64,000 nt of DNA from Leifsonia poae (GTDB lineage: Bacteria; Actinomycetota; Actinomycetes; Actinomycetales; Microbacteriaceae): NCBI RefSeq assembly GCF_020009625.1, contig NZ_JAIHLP010000002.1, positions 806,001 through 870,000 of the forward strand, read 5' to 3'. The notes beneath the pieces were generated by a model, which saw nothing but the letters and a program-made list of their open reading frames with translations, made no database searches and had not been told where the DNA came from. Within the stretch, counting starts at the first letter, position 1. The number at the start of each line of letters is the position of its first letter. Of this stretch, positions 17,041 to 26,220 are shown piece after piece. The translations under genes and the position numbers were made by a program.

Positions 17041-20000
17041 TCAGGCGAGACAATTGGGGCCGAGGAGGCCCTTCAGCTCGCCGAAAAGGTCGGCGCTGAC
17101 CGTGACCGGTTTGGGAACCTCGAAGACTCGGGCGACCTGACCCTTCACCAGGCGCAACCGCACCTCGTTCTCCCCCGCGTGCCGAGCGAGAACCTCGCTC
17201 AGTGTGGTGATCGTGTCTGTCGTCGCCCGCTGATCGGGCATCGTGATCAGGAGCGGGCCGCTGCCCATCGCCTGGCCGAGATCGGGGGTCGTCAGGCTGA
17301 ACGCGTGCAGGTTCATCCCGTCGTCGCGCATACTGACCCGGCCGCGCACCACGACGATGGAGTCGCCCTGCAGCGACTGCGAATACTCCTGGTAGCCCTT
17401 GCCCATGAACATGACGGTGATCTCACCGCCGAAATCCTCGACGGTGATCATGCCGTACTGATTGCCCGAAGCCTTCGCCACGCGGTGCTGCACGCTCGTC
17501 ACCAGACCGGCGATCGTCACCGTCTCGCCGTCCTGAACAGTATCGGAAGAGATCAGATCGGCGATCGACGTGCTCTGCAGCTTGGCCAGCGGCAGCTCGA
17601 GCCCCGCCAGCGGATGGTCGGAGACGTACAGGCCGAGCATCTCGCGCTCGAAGGCGAGCTTGTCCCGTTTCGCCCACTCCGGCCTGTCCGGGATGTGGTG
17701 CTGGGTGGAACTCTGCTCGTCTTCGCCCCAGAGACTGTCGAAGTCGAAACCCACATCGCCGTTCGCCTCGTTGCGCTTGATCTTGACCGCCGACTCGACC
17801 GCATCCTCGTGCACCTCGACGAGGGAACGCCGGGTCGCACCCAGCGAGTCGAACGCGCCCGCCTTGATGAGCGACTCCACCGTGCGCTTGTTGGCGGCGT
17901 GGATGGGCACCTTGCCGAGGAAATCGTGGAAGGAGTCGAAGCGGCCCTTCTCCTCGCGGGCGGCACGGATGCCGTCGACCACGTTCGACCCGACGTTGCG
18001 CACGGCGCCGAGGCCGAAACGGATGTCGGTGCCGACGGCGGCGAAGAAGCCGATCGACTCGTTGACGTCGGGCGGCAGCACCTTGATGCCCATTCGCCGG
18101 CACTCGTTGAGATAGAGCGCCATCTTGTCTTTGGAGTCGCCGACGCTGGTCAGCAGACCGGCCATGTACTCGGCGGGATAGTGCGCCTTCAGATATGCGG
18201 TCCAATACGAGATGACGCCGTAGGCCGCCGAGTGCGCCTTATTGAAGGCGTAGTCGGAGAACGGGAGCAGGATCTCCCACAGCTTGTTGACCGCATCCAT
18301 CGAGTAGCCGTTGTCTTGCATGCCCTGGGCGAAGCCGGCGAACTGCTTGTCCAGCTCGGACTTCTTCTTCTTGCCCATGGCCCGGCGCAGAATGTCTGCC
18401 TGACCGAGCGAGAACCCGGCGACCTTCTGCGCGATCGCCATCACCTGCTCCTGGTAGATGATCAGACCGTAACTCGTAGAGAGGATCTCGGCCAGCGGTT
18501 CGGCGAGCTCCGGATGGATCGGAGTGATCTCCTGGAGCCCGTTCTTGCGCAGGGCGTAGTTGGTGTGCGAGTTCGCCCCCATCGGGCCCGGACGGTAGAG
18601 CGCGATAAGGGCCGAGATGTCTTCGAAGTTGTCCGGCTTCATCAGCCGGAGCAGCGAGCGCATCGGGCCGCCGTCGAGCTGGAACACCCCGAGGGTGTCT
18701 CCGCGGGAGAGCAGATCGTATGCCGGGCGGTCGTCGAGCGCGAGGTCTTCGAGCACGAGCTTCTCGCCGCGGTTGGCCTCGATGTTGTCGAGCGCGTCAT
18801 TGATGATCGTGAGGTTGCGCAACCCCAGGAAGTCCATCTTGATCAGCCCGAGCGACTCACAGGCCGGGTAGTCGAATTGCGTGACGATCTGGCCGTCCTG
18901 CTCGCGCTTCATGATCGGGATGATGTCGATCAGCGGGTCGGACGACATGATCACGCCGGCCGCGTGCACCCCCCACTGGCGTTTCAGGTTCTCGAGGCCG
19001 AGGGCGGTGTCGAACACCGTCTTCGCCTCCGGGTCCGTCTCCACGACAGCCCGGATGTCCACTGCTTCTTTGTAGCGTGGGTGATTCCTGTCGAAGATCC
19101 CGGTGAGGGGGATGTCTTTGCCCATGACGGGCGGCGGCATCGCCTTGGTGAGCTTGTCGCCCATACCGAACGGGAATCCGAGCACGCGAGACGAGTCTTT
19201 GAGCGCCTGTTTGGCCTTGATCGTGCCATAGGTCACGATCTGGGCGACGCGCTCCTCGCCGTATTTCTCGGTGACGTACTTGATGACCTCACCGCGACGG
19301 CGATCGTCGAAGTCGACATCGAAGTCGGGCATGGAGACGCGGTCGGGGTTGAGGAAACGCTCGAAGATCAGGCCATGCTGGAGCGGGTCGAGGTCGGTGA
19401 TGCGCATGGCGTACGCCGCCATCGAGCCCGCACCGGAGCCGCGACCCGGGCCGACACGGATGCCATTGCGTTTCGACCAGTTGATGAAGTCGGCGACCAC
19501 GAGGAAGTAGCCGGGGAACCCCATCTGCGAGATGACGCCGATCTCATAGTCGGCCTGCTTGCGCACCTCATCGGTGATCCCGCTCGGGTAGCGCTCGCCG
19601 AGGCCCTTCTCGACCTCCTTGATGAACCAGCTCTGCTCCGTCTCTTCGACGGGAACGGGGAACCGGGGCATGTAGTTGGCCTGGGTGTCGAATTTCACAT
19701 CGCAGCGCTCGGCGATCTCGAGCGTGTTGTCGCATGCCTCGGGATGGTCGCGGAACAGGCCGCGCATCTCCTCGGCCGACTTGAGGTAGAACTCGTCGGC
19801 GTCGAACTTGAAGCGGTTGGGATCATCGAGGGTCGAGCCCGACTGCACGCAGAGCAGGGCCGCGTGGCTCTTCGCGTCTTCAGCATGGGTGTAGTGCAGG
19901 TCGTTCGTGGCGACGAGCGGCAGGTCGAGCTCCTTCGCCAACCGGATGAGGTCGGCCATGATCCGGCGCTCGATGCCGAGCCCGTGGTCCATGATCTCGG

Positions 20001-20565
20001 CGTAGAAGTTCTCTTTTCCGAAGATGTCGCGGAACTCGGCGGCCGCCTTCTTCGCCTCCTCGTACTGGCCGAGACGGAGGCGTGTCTGCACCTCGCCGGA
20101 CGGGCATCCGGTGGTCGCGATGATGCCCTTCGAGAAGCGGTTGAGGAGGTCCCTGTCCATGCGGGGCTTGAAGTAGTAGCCCTCGGTCGAGGCGTACGAC
20201 GACATACGGAACAGATTGTGCATGCCCTCGGTGGTGCTCGCGAACATCGTCATGTGGGTGTACGCACCGGAACCGGACACATCGTCGCCGCCGCCGTCGC
20301 CCCAGCGCACGCGCGTTCGGTCGGTGCGGTGCGTTCCCGGTGTCAGGTAGGCCTCGGTGCCGATGATCGGTTTGATCCCGGCCTCGGTGGCCGTGCGCCA
20401 GAAGTCGAACGCGCCGAACATATTGCCGTGGTCGGTGACGGCGACGGCGGGCATACCCTGCTCGACGGCGGCGTCGACCAGCGGTTTGATACGCGCGGCG
20501 CCATCGAGCATCGAGTACTCGCTGTGGACGTGAAGGTGAACGAACGAGTCGCCGCTTGAGGCCAA
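17041..20565 (-). CDS. dnaE: DNA polymerase III alpha subunit
   Basis: Main replicative polymerase. The 1174-residue protein has an N-terminal PHP domain (HLHVHSEYSMLDGAARI, about residues 9-25), the polymerase active site with catalytic aspartates in MPDFDVDFDDRRR, thumb and finger segments, a helix-hairpin-helix region and a C-terminal OB fold (TIAGLVTSVQHRVAKASGNQYG). The TTG start at 20565 has AAGGAGC at the right distance, which settles the choice. The gene follows the pseudouridine synthase after 47 bases; a possible own -10 (TAGTCT) lies in that gap. Confidence 0.98.
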   Translation of the reverse strand: MASSGDSFVHLHVHSEYSMLDGAARIKPLVDAAVEQGMPAVAVTDHGNMFGAFDFWRTATEAGIKPIIGTEAYLTPGTHRTDRTRVRWGDGGGDDVSGSGAYTHMTMFASTTEGMHNLFRMSSYASTEGYYFKPRMDRDLLNRFSKGIIATTGCPSGEVQTRLRLGQYEEAKKAAAEFRDIFGKENFYAEIMDHGLGIERRIMADLIRLAKELDLPLVATNDLHYTHAEDAKSHAALLCVQSGSTLDDPNRFKFDADEFYLKSAEEMRGLFRDHPEACDNTLEIAERCDVKFDTQANYMPRFPVPVEETEQSWFIKEVEKGLGERYPSGITDEVRKQADYEIGVISQMGFPGYFLVVADFINWSKRNGIRVGPGRGSGAGSMAAYAMRITDLDPLQHGLIFERFLNPDRVSMPDFDVDFDDRRRGEVIKYVTEKYGEERVAQIVTYGTIKAKQALKDSSRVLGFPFGMGDKLTKAMPPPVMGKDIPLTGIFDRNHPRYKEAVDIRAVVETDPEAKTVFDTALGLENLKRQWGVHAAGVIMSSDPLIDIIPIMKREQDGQIVTQFDYPACESLGLIKMDFLGLRNLTIINDALDNIEANRGEKLVLEDLALDDRPAYDLLSRGDTLGVFQLDGGPMRSLLRLMKPDNFEDISALIALYRPGPMGANSHTNYALRKNGLQEITPIHPELAEPLAEILSTSYGLIIYQEQVMAIAQKVAGFSLGQADILRRAMGKKKKSELDKQFAGFAQGMQDNGYSMDAVNKLWEILLPFSDYAFNKAHSAAYGVISYWTAYLKAHYPAEYMAGLLTSVGDSKDKMALYLNECRRMGIKVLPPDVNESIGFFAAVGTDIRFGLGAVRNVGSNVVDGIRAAREEKGRFDSFHDFLGKVPIHAANKRTVESLIKAGAFDSLGATRRSLVEVHEDAVESAVKIKRNEANGDVGFDFDSLWGEDEQSSTQHHIPDRPEWAKRDKLAFEREMLGLYVSDHPLAGLELPLAKLQSTSIADLISSDTVQDGETVTIAGLVTSVQHRVAKASGNQYGMITVEDFGGEITVMFMGKGYQEYSQSLQGDSIVVVRGRVSMRDDGMNLHAFSLTTPDLGQAMGSGPLLITMPDQRATTDTITTLSEVLARHAGENEVRLRLVKGQVARVFEVPKPVTVSADLFGELKGLLGPNCLA

Positions 20566-20612
20566 GCTAGAGCTCCTTGGGGGCTGAGGTGTGTCTTAAG
20601 ACTACGACGGGC

Positions 20613-21533
20613 CTACGACGCGCGCAGCACATCCAGAGCGTGTTGGAGGTCGTTCGGATACCCGGTCGTGAACGTGACCCACTCCCCCGTCGACGGATGC
20701 TCGAAGGCGAGCTGCACGGCGTGCAGCCACTGCCGTGTGAGGCCGAGACGCGCGGAGAGGGTCGGGTCGGCACCGTACATGGAATCGCCGACGCAGGGGT
20801 GCCGCTGGGCGGCCATGTGGACCCGGATCTGGTGGGTGCGTCCCGTCTCGAGGTGGATCTCCAGCAGGCTGGCCGCGGGGAACGCCTCGATGGTCTCATA
20901 GTGCGTGACCGAGGGTTTGCCGTCGGCGATGACGGCGAACTTCCAATCGCTCCTCGGGTGACGCCCGATGGGGGCGTCGATCGTTCCGACGAGGGGGTCC
21001 GGGTGGCCTTGGACGACCGCGTGGTAGATCTTCTCGACGGTGCGGTCGTGGAAGGCGCGCTTGAGCACCGTGTACGCGCGCTCCGATTTGGCCACGACCA
21101 TCAGCCCGCTCGTCCCGGCATCGAGACGGTGCACGATGCCGGCTCGTTCCGCCGCGCCCGAGGTCGAGATCCGGAACCCGGCCGCGGCGAGGGCGCCGAG
21201 CACCGTCGGTCCCTCCCAGCCGACCGCCGGATGCGCGGCGACGCCGACCGGTTTGTCGATCACCACGATGTCGTCGTCGTCGTGCACGATCGTCAGCTCG
21301 GGCACGGCGATCGGCACGATCGTGACTTCGGTCTTCGGCTGCCAGCTCAGCTCGAGCAACCCGCCGGCGCTCATCCGGTCAGATTTGCCGACGACACGGC
21401 CATCGACCGTCACACCGCCGGATTCGACGATCTCAGCAGCGAAAGTGCGCGAGAAGCCGAGGAGTTTGGCGAGACCGGCGTCGACGCGAGAGCCTTCGAG
21501 ACCATCGGGGATGGGGAGACTGCGGGATTCCAT
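20613..21533 (-). CDS. RluA-family 23S rRNA pseudouridine synthase
   Basis: Isomerises uridines in large-subunit rRNA (RluD type likely). From the ATG at 21533 it is 306 residues, two bases after the lspA stop. An S4 RNA-binding domain occupies about residues 12-75 ([18 protein letters not shown]), then the catalytic domain with the essential Asp in [19 protein letters not shown] (about residues 135-153) and the late [20 protein letters not shown] motif. The lspA-RluD pair is common in many bacteria. Confidence 0.93.
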   Translation of the reverse strand: MESRSLPIPDGLEGSRVDAGLAKLLGFSRTFAAEIVESGGVTVDGRVVGKSDRMSAGGLLELSWQPKTEVTIVPIAVPELTIVHDDDDIVVIDKPVGVAAHPAVGWEGPTVLGALAAAGFRISTSGAAERAGIVHRLDAGTSGLMVVAKSERAYTVLKRAFHDRTVEKIYHAVVQGHPDPLVGTIDAPIGRHPRSDWKFAVIADGKPSVTHYETIEAFPAASLLEIHLETGRTHQIRVHMAAQRHPCVGDSMYGADPTLSARLGLTRQWLHAVQLAFEHPSTGEWVTFTTGYPNDLQHALDVLRAS

Positions 21534-21535
21534 CC

Positions 21536-22261
21536 TCAAACGCCGGGCTTCTCGTCCGTTCCGGTCTCCGCCGGCTCAGCGTCGGAGGTTTCGGCGCTGA
21601 GGGAAGCAGCATCGGGGGACGCGGCATCCGGGGTCGCGGCATCCGGGGTTTCGGCATCCGGGGTCTCGGCATCCGGGGTCTCGGCATCGGCGGCGGCGGC
21701 CGTCTCGGCGTCCGTCTCGGCGTCCGTCTCCTCCTCGGCCTCGTCCTCCGTGACCCGACGGCCGTCGAGACCGATCCCGCGGATCGTGAGGATCAGGAAG
21801 AGCACCATGCTCGACACGATCGCGACATCCGCGAGGTTGAAGATGGCCGGCAAGAGCGGAATCTGCAGGAAGTCGACCACGTGTCCGACACCGAAGCCCG
21901 GCTCCCGGAACATCCGGTCGGTCAGGTTGCCGAGCAAGCCGCCGAGCAGGAGCCCGAACAGGATCGCCCAAGCCATTGAACGGATGCGGGGGGCGTACCA
22001 GATGACGAAGCCGAGAACTCCGACGCCCACGATCGAGAAGATCCAGGTGGATCCGCTGCCGATCGAGAACGCGGCGCCGGAGTTCTTGACGAAGTGGAAC
22101 TGCAGAAGCTGTCCGAGGACCTGGACCTGCTGCCCCTCGTAGAGGTTCTGCACGACCAGGACTTTGGCGAGCTGGTCGACCAGGTAGACGAAGAGCGCGA
22201 CGATGGCCAGGATGACCAGCGCGCGGACACTGACCTTCGTGCGCGAGGAGCTAGGCTCCAA
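21536..22261 (-). CDS. lspA: Lipoprotein signal peptidase with a repeat-encoded acidic C-terminal tail
   Basis: Membrane aspartic protease that removes lipoprotein signal peptides. The 241-residue protein has four membrane helices and both catalytic aspartates (GNLTDRMF at about residues 111-118; FNLADVAIV at about 142-150). The TTG start at 22261 overlaps the end of wag31 by 11 bases. Residues from about 167 on form an unusual acidic tail of [15 protein letters not shown]-type five-residue units with no family counterpart known to me; normal LspA ends soon after the fourth helix. The tail would lie in the cytoplasm. Confidence 0.95.
   Translation of the reverse strand: MEPSSSRTKVSVRALVILAIVALFVYLVDQLAKVLVVQNLYEGQQVQVLGQLLQFHFVKNSGAAFSIGSGSTWIFSIVGVGVLGFVIWYAPRIRSMAWAILFGLLLGGLLGNLTDRMFREPGFGVGHVVDFLQIPLLPAIFNLADVAIVSSMVLFLILTIRGIGLDGRRVTEDEAEEETDAETDAETAAAADAETPDAETPDAETPDAATPDAASPDAASLSAETSDAEPAETGTDEKPGV
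21608..21692. repeat. 15-bp tandem repeat in the 3' part of lspA
   Basis: Five to six copies of a unit close to GGCATCCGGGGTCTC run head to tail; two neighbouring copies are identical and the others differ at one to four bases. Two copies of a 12-bp unit (GTCTCGGCGTCC) follow at about 21701-21726. The 15-bp unit keeps the reading frame, so copy-number change would alter tail length without breaking lspA. Confidence 0.85.
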
Positions 22262-23129
22262 AGCCCTGGAACGTCGGAGGCTGCGGCGTCTGGTTCTGGC
22301 CGGTCGACGTGTCGCCGGTGGCGGAGATCGGAGCGGGGACCGACGGAATCGCCGACACCGGGGCCGAGGAGGTGGGAACGCTGCCGGTTCCGAGCGGACC
22401 GCCGGCCGACGAGGCGCTCACCGGAGCGCTGGTCTGCGGCGCCACGGCAGACGTCGCGGGACCGCCGGAGGCGGCCACGGAGGCCGTGTCGAGCTCGCGC
22501 AGCTGACCTTCGATGTAGCCCTTCAGCTTCTCGCGGTACTCGCGCTCGAACGAACGGAGGCCGTCGATACGGTTCTCGAGCTGCGAACGCTCCTGGTCGA
22601 GTGCCGTGATCTGCGCACGCTGCTTCGACTCCGCCTCGGCGACGATGCGCGCCGCGGTCGCGTGACCTTCGGCGATCAGAGCGTCGCGCTTCTCGACGCC
22701 CTCTTTCACATGCTCCTCGTGCAGACGGCGAGCCAGCTGCAGCAGGTTGTTGGTGCTGTTGGGGTCGTTCTCGGGCGCGACGTAGGCCGGTGCCGCGGCG
22801 ACCGCGGCAGCGGCGACAGGCGCGGCGGCGAGGCGCTCCTTGAGCTCCTCGTTCTCCTGACGCAGGCTCGCGAGCTCGGCGGAGTCACCAGCAGCCGGCG
22901 CCGCGGCGACGGGGGCGCCGGTGGACTGTCCGCCACTGCGCTGAAGCTCCGCGATGCGGGAATCGCTCGCGACGAGGCGCTGCTTGAGCTCCTCGTTCTC
23001 CTGGTTGAGTCGACGCAGCTCCACGACCACCTCGTCGAGGAAGTCGTCGACCTCGTCCTGGTCGTAGCCTTCACGGAACTTCGTCGGTTGGAACCGCTTG
23101 TTGACTACATCTTCCGGAGTCAGCGCCAT
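22251..23129 (-). CDS. wag31: Polar growth and division protein Wag31/DivIVA
   Basis: Coiled-coil scaffold that marks curved membrane at cell poles and recruits the wall synthesis machinery. The ATG at 23129 gives 292 residues beginning MALTPEDVVNKRFQPTKFRE, the conserved membrane-binding N-domain, followed by DQDEVDDFLDEVVVELRRLN. Heptad-rich helices follow (about residues 30-65 and 100-200), separated by an Ala/Pro-rich linker. The last 80 residues are Ser/Ala/Pro/Thr-rich and disordered. In mycobacteria the homologue is phosphorylated by Ser/Thr kinases. In the standard position at the end of the dcw cluster. Confidence 0.96.
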   Translation of the reverse strand: MALTPEDVVNKRFQPTKFREGYDQDEVDDFLDEVVVELRRLNQENEELKQRLVASDSRIAELQRSGGQSTGAPVAAAPAAGDSAELASLRQENEELKERLAAAPVAAAAVAAAPAYVAPENDPNSTNNLLQLARRLHEEHVKEGVEKRDALIAEGHATAARIVAEAESKQRAQITALDQERSQLENRIDGLRSFEREYREKLKGYIEGQLRELDTASVAASGGPATSAVAPQTSAPVSASSAGGPLGTGSVPTSSAPVSAIPSVPAPISATGDTSTGQNQTPQPPTFQGFGA

Positions 23130-23281
23130 GGCAAGCCACCTTAGATCTTGAGATACGAACAATGAGTGCGTTCATCCAACGCTAGCAAAGAGCGCCCGGG
23201 CTGCGCACGGTGCCGCACTCACGTGCATTGGCTCGTCAACCTTACATCCCGGTCGTTCGTCTGCTGCGCCGCGACTCTCAG

Positions 23282-23575
23282 CTAAAGCGCAGAGAGCACG
23301 TACATGCCGATGATCACGATGAGCATCGTCAGGCTCCAACCGAAATCGATCGCGATCGGTCCCATCGAAAGCGGGGGGATGATCCTGCGGAAGAACGTGA
23401 TCGGCGGGTCGGTGACCACGTAGACCGCCTCAGCAAGGACCAGCCCGAATCCACGCGGCCGCCAGGAGCGGCTGAACGTGCGAACCAGATCGAGCACGAA
23501 ACGCGCCCACATCACGAAAAAGTAGAGGAGCAGGATGTAGTACGCGATACTCGCGACGATCGAGACGACAGACAC
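23282..23575 (-). CDS. yggT: YggT-family membrane protein
   Basis: Small integral membrane protein found next to sepF in many Gram-positives; role unclear, linked to division or osmotic balance. The 97-residue protein has two hydrophobic spans (about residues 2-25 and 70-92) around RTFSRSWRPRGFGLVLAEAVYVVTDPPITFFRRIIPP. The GTG start at 23575 has no ribosome site. A hairpin at 23596-23626 separates it from sepF, so it may have its own promoter. Confidence 0.88.
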   Translation of the reverse strand: MSVVSIVASIAYYILLLYFFVMWARFVLDLVRTFSRSWRPRGFGLVLAEAVYVVTDPPITFFRRIIPPLSMGPIAIDFGWSLTMLIVIIGMYVLSAL

Positions 23576-23595
23576 GGGGTTAAGTATGGGGGAAA

Positions 23596-23626
23596 GCGCA
23601 CCGTCCCCTTGACCGGGACGGTGCGC
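23596..23626 (-). terminator. Hairpin between sepF and yggT
   Basis: A perfect 12-bp stem (GCGCACCGTCCC with GGGACGGTGCGC) and a seven-base loop, 18 bases after the sepF stop. On the minus strand the stem is followed by TTTCCCCC, so it can act as a terminator or attenuator inside the cluster. Confidence 0.75.
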
Positions 23627-23643
23627 TCACCGGAGTCTCTGGG

Positions 23644-24153
23644 TCAGCCCTGAGCGAAGAACGAGGCGTCGACGTCCGCATCCTGACCGCCGTGCTCACC
23701 GGAGACGACGACGTGCGACGGGGACAGCAGGAAGACCTTGGGGGTCACCCGCTCGATCTTCCCGTAGAGCCCCTGCGACAGTCCGCTGGCGAAGTCGATG
23801 AGGCGACGCGCGTCGCCTTCGCTCATCTGCGAGAGATTGATGATGACGGGGATGCCCTCGCGGAACGACTCGGCGATCGCCTGGGCGTCGCGGTACTGGC
23901 GGGGGTGGACCGTGAGAATCTCGTTCATTTCCTGTACCGAAGCATTCCGTGCGGAGCTGGACTTGCGCAGCGGGGTCACCGGGGCGCGTCCGGCCACGGG
24001 GGCGACCGGAGTGGGGTGGGGAACCGGGGCGACGGGAGCGGGAGCCTGACGCGGCTGAGCCTGCGGCTGCTGCGGGCTCTGCTGCTCGTCGTACTCGAGT
24101 TCTTCGTCGGCGAGGCCGAGGTAGACCATCGTCTTCTTCAGCGGGTTGGACAT
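23644..24153 (-). CDS. sepF: Cell division protein SepF
   Basis: Membrane anchor for FtsZ at the septum; actinobacteria lack FtsA and depend on it. From ATG 24153 (GGAGG six bases upstream) it is 169 residues: a short amphipathic start ([18 protein letters not shown]), a Pro/Gln-rich linker (about residues 22-60) and the SepF domain (about 70-155) with [22 protein letters not shown] and [13 protein letters not shown]. The frame is open upstream but the linker-domain order and ribosome site fix the start. Between yggS and yggT, as in other actinobacteria. Confidence 0.96.
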   Translation of the reverse strand: MSNPLKKTMVYLGLADEELEYDEQQSPQQPQAQPRQAPAPVAPVPHPTPVAPVAGRAPVTPLRKSSSARNASVQEMNEILTVHPRQYRDAQAIAESFREGIPVIINLSQMSEGDARRLIDFASGLSQGLYGKIERVTPKVFLLSPSHVVVSGEHGGQDADVDASFFAQG

Positions 24154-24218
24154 TCGAATCCTCCGTGTAGACCTGTGCGCCGACGCTTTCGCACGCACTA
24201 CGAACTTTCTCTTCGAGA

Positions 24219-24920
24219 TTAACCGTGCGGCGGCCGATTCCCGGTAATGGCGGTGCCAATGCGAAGGTGTGTCGCTCCTTCGGCGATGGCGGCGGCGTAG
24301 TCCTGCGACATGCCGGCGGAGATCATGTCGGCCGACGGGGCCAGGGTCGTCACCCGTGCGCTGGCCTCGCGCACACGCTCGAATGCCCTCCGCGGCTCCT
24401 CGCCGAGTGGGGCGACCGCCATCACGCCGAGCAGGTGCAGCCCCGGAGTGTCCAGGATGCGCTCGACCAGCGGTTCCAGATCCCGGTCGGAGACGCCACC
24501 GCGTGCCGTGTCGTCGGTGAGGTTCAATTGCACGAAGCAGTCGAGGTCGCCGTCGTCGGAGCGCAACGCTTCGACGAGCGAGCTGCGGTCGACCGAGTGG
24601 ATGACGTCGGCATAGCCGCGCACCTGTCTGGCCTTCTTGCTCTGCAACTGTCCGACGAAATGCCACCGCAGGTCGAGGTCGTGGAGTTCCTCGGCCTTCG
24701 ACTGGGCCTCCTGGTGACGATTCTCCCCGACGTCGTGCACGCCGAGCTCGGCGAGCTCGCGCACGAGCGAGGCGGGGTGGAACTTGGTCACCACGATCGT
24801 GGTGATCTCCTCCGGTGCGCGCCCGGCTGCCCGGGCGGCATCCGCGATGCCGGCCCGGACGGCCGCGAGCCGCTCGTCCAGTGGACTACTTGAGGAAGTC
24901 GGGGATGTCGAGGTCGTCAT
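24219..24920 (-). CDS. yggS: Pyridoxal phosphate homeostasis protein (YggS/PROSC)
   Basis: PLP-binding protein that buffers free pyridoxal phosphate. The 233-residue protein has the PLP lysine in [13 protein letters not shown] (about residues 41-53), the barrel motif [30 protein letters not shown] (about 86-100) and the late [20 protein letters not shown] phosphate-binding segment. It overlaps the ftsZ end by 35 bases, so translation is coupled. Confidence 0.93.
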   Translation of the reverse strand: MTTSTSPTSSSSPLDERLAAVRAGIADAARAAGRAPEEITTIVVTKFHPASLVRELAELGVHDVGENRHQEAQSKAEELHDLDLRWHFVGQLQSKKARQVRGYADVIHSVDRSSLVEALRSDDGDLDCFVQLNLTDDTARGGVSDRDLEPLVERILDTPGLHLLGVMAVAPLGEEPRRAFERVREASARVTTLAPSADMISAGMSQDYAAAIAEGATHLRIGTAITGNRPPHG

Positions 24921-26064
24921 TCTCGTCGTCGAAGGCCGGGTCTTTGGGGGCGGTCTCGGTCACGGGGCTTTCGGCGCTCGACCACGCGTCGGTCGACGGA
25001 GACGGGATGTCTTCCGCGTCGAGGGCGGCGGTACTGGCCAGAGCCGCACCCTCCTCGCTGCCGGCCTCGACGAAGGTCGAGCGGCGGGTGTCGAGCGCCT
25101 GCTTGGCCGAGTTGGGCTCTCCGCCGTCGAACCCCGCGGCGATCACGGTGACGCGCACCTCGTCGCCGAGGGTGTCGTCGATGACGGCACCGAAGATGAT
25201 GTTCGCCTCGGGATGCACGGCCTCCTGCACGAGGCGGGCCGCGTCGTTGATCTCGAAGATCCCGAGGTTGGAGCCGCCCTGAATCGACAGCAGCACACCG
25301 TGAGCACCGTCGATGCTCGCTTCCAGCAGTGGCGAGGCCACGGCCAGCTCGGCCGCCTTGATCGCACGGTCGGCGCCTCGGGACGATCCAATGCCCATGA
25401 GCGCGCTTCCGGCGCCCTGCATGACCGATTTGACGTCGGCGAAGTCGAGGTTGATGAGCCCGGGCGTGGTGATGAGGTCGGTGATTCCCTGCACACCGGC
25501 GAGCAGCACCTGGTCTGCGGTCGAGAACGCCTCGAGCATGCTGATGCCGCGGTCGCTGATCTCCAGGAGCCGGTCGTTCGGCACCACGATGAGGGTGTCG
25601 ACTTCTTCCTTCAGACGCTGGACACCGGCGTCGGCCTGTTCGGAACGTCGCTTGCCCTCGAAGCCGAACGGCTTCGTGACGACACCGATGGTGAGGGCAC
25701 CGATCGACTTCGCGATGCGGGCGACCACCGGGGCGCCACCGGTTCCGGTGCCGCCGCCTTCACCGGCCGTGACGAAGACCATGTCGGCGCCCGCGAGGGC
25801 TTCCTCGATCTCTTCAGCGTGGTCTTCGGCGGCGCGTCGGCCGACTTCCGGGTCGGCTCCTGCTCCGAGCCCACGAGTGATCTCGCGGCCCACATCGAGT
25901 TTGACGTCGGCGTCGCTCATCAGGAGCGCTTGCGCATCCGTATTGATGGCGATGAACTCGACGCCGCGAAGCCCGAGCTCGATCATCCGGTTGACGGCGT
26001 TCACGCCGCCACCGCCAATGCCGACGACCTTGATCACGGCGAGGTAGTTCTGGTTTGATGTCAC
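24886..26064 (-). CDS. ftsZ: Cell division GTPase FtsZ
   Basis: Tubulin-like protein that forms the Z ring. The GTG at 26064 is chosen because GGAGG lies just upstream and the protein then starts [20 protein letters not shown], the usual actinobacterial N-terminus; length 392. The GTP signature [13 protein letters not shown] is at about residues 103-115, the T7 loop [11 protein letters not shown] at about 206-216, and the C-terminal [10 protein letters not shown] peptide binds SepF/FtsW. About 70 residues of variable linker precede that tip. Confidence 0.98.
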   Translation of the reverse strand: MTSNQNYLAVIKVVGIGGGGVNAVNRMIELGLRGVEFIAINTDAQALLMSDADVKLDVGREITRGLGAGADPEVGRRAAEDHAEEIEEALAGADMVFVTAGEGGGTGTGGAPVVARIAKSIGALTIGVVTKPFGFEGKRRSEQADAGVQRLKEEVDTLIVVPNDRLLEISDRGISMLEAFSTADQVLLAGVQGITDLITTPGLINLDFADVKSVMQGAGSALMGIGSSRGADRAIKAAELAVASPLLEASIDGAHGVLLSIQGGSNLGIFEINDAARLVQEAVHPEANIIFGAVIDDTLGDEVRVTVIAAGFDGGEPNSAKQALDTRRSTFVEAGSEEGAALASTAALDAEDIPSPSTDAWSSAESPVTETAPKDPAFDDENDDLDIPDFLK

Positions 26065-26088
26065 GTCCGGCCTCCGCTGGGAACCTTC

Positions 26089-26112
26089 AACCTCAAGTCG
26101 AGGCTTAAAGTT
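26089..26112 (-). promoter_or_regulatory. Short hairpin or operator upstream of ftsZ
   Basis: AACTTTAAG and CTTGAGGTT flank a six-base spacer, 25-48 bases upstream of the ftsZ GTG. As RNA all nine pairs form if two G-U pairs are allowed; as DNA it is a 7/9 palindrome. It could be a leader hairpin or a regulator site. Which one is not shown by the sequence. Confidence 0.3.
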
Positions 26113-26220
26113 ATGCTCAGTATGCAATTCCTGATTCGACGTTAGGTGCGGCATGCCCGCCCTGCCGTCAGGAACAAGGCGTGTCGGAAAAGTCCGTGTC
26201 GAACCGGGCCCCGACGAGCC

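Noticed and set aside
17179..20559. A 1126-codon open frame on the plus strand opposite dnaE
   Set aside because: DnaE on the minus strand has every catalytic motif and a good ribosome site. The antisense frame has no recognisable domain and a composition typical of shadows.
21608..21726. 15-bp repeats in lspA as a possible CRISPR array
   Set aside because: Units are directly adjacent with no spacers and keep the lspA reading frame; no cas gene is present.
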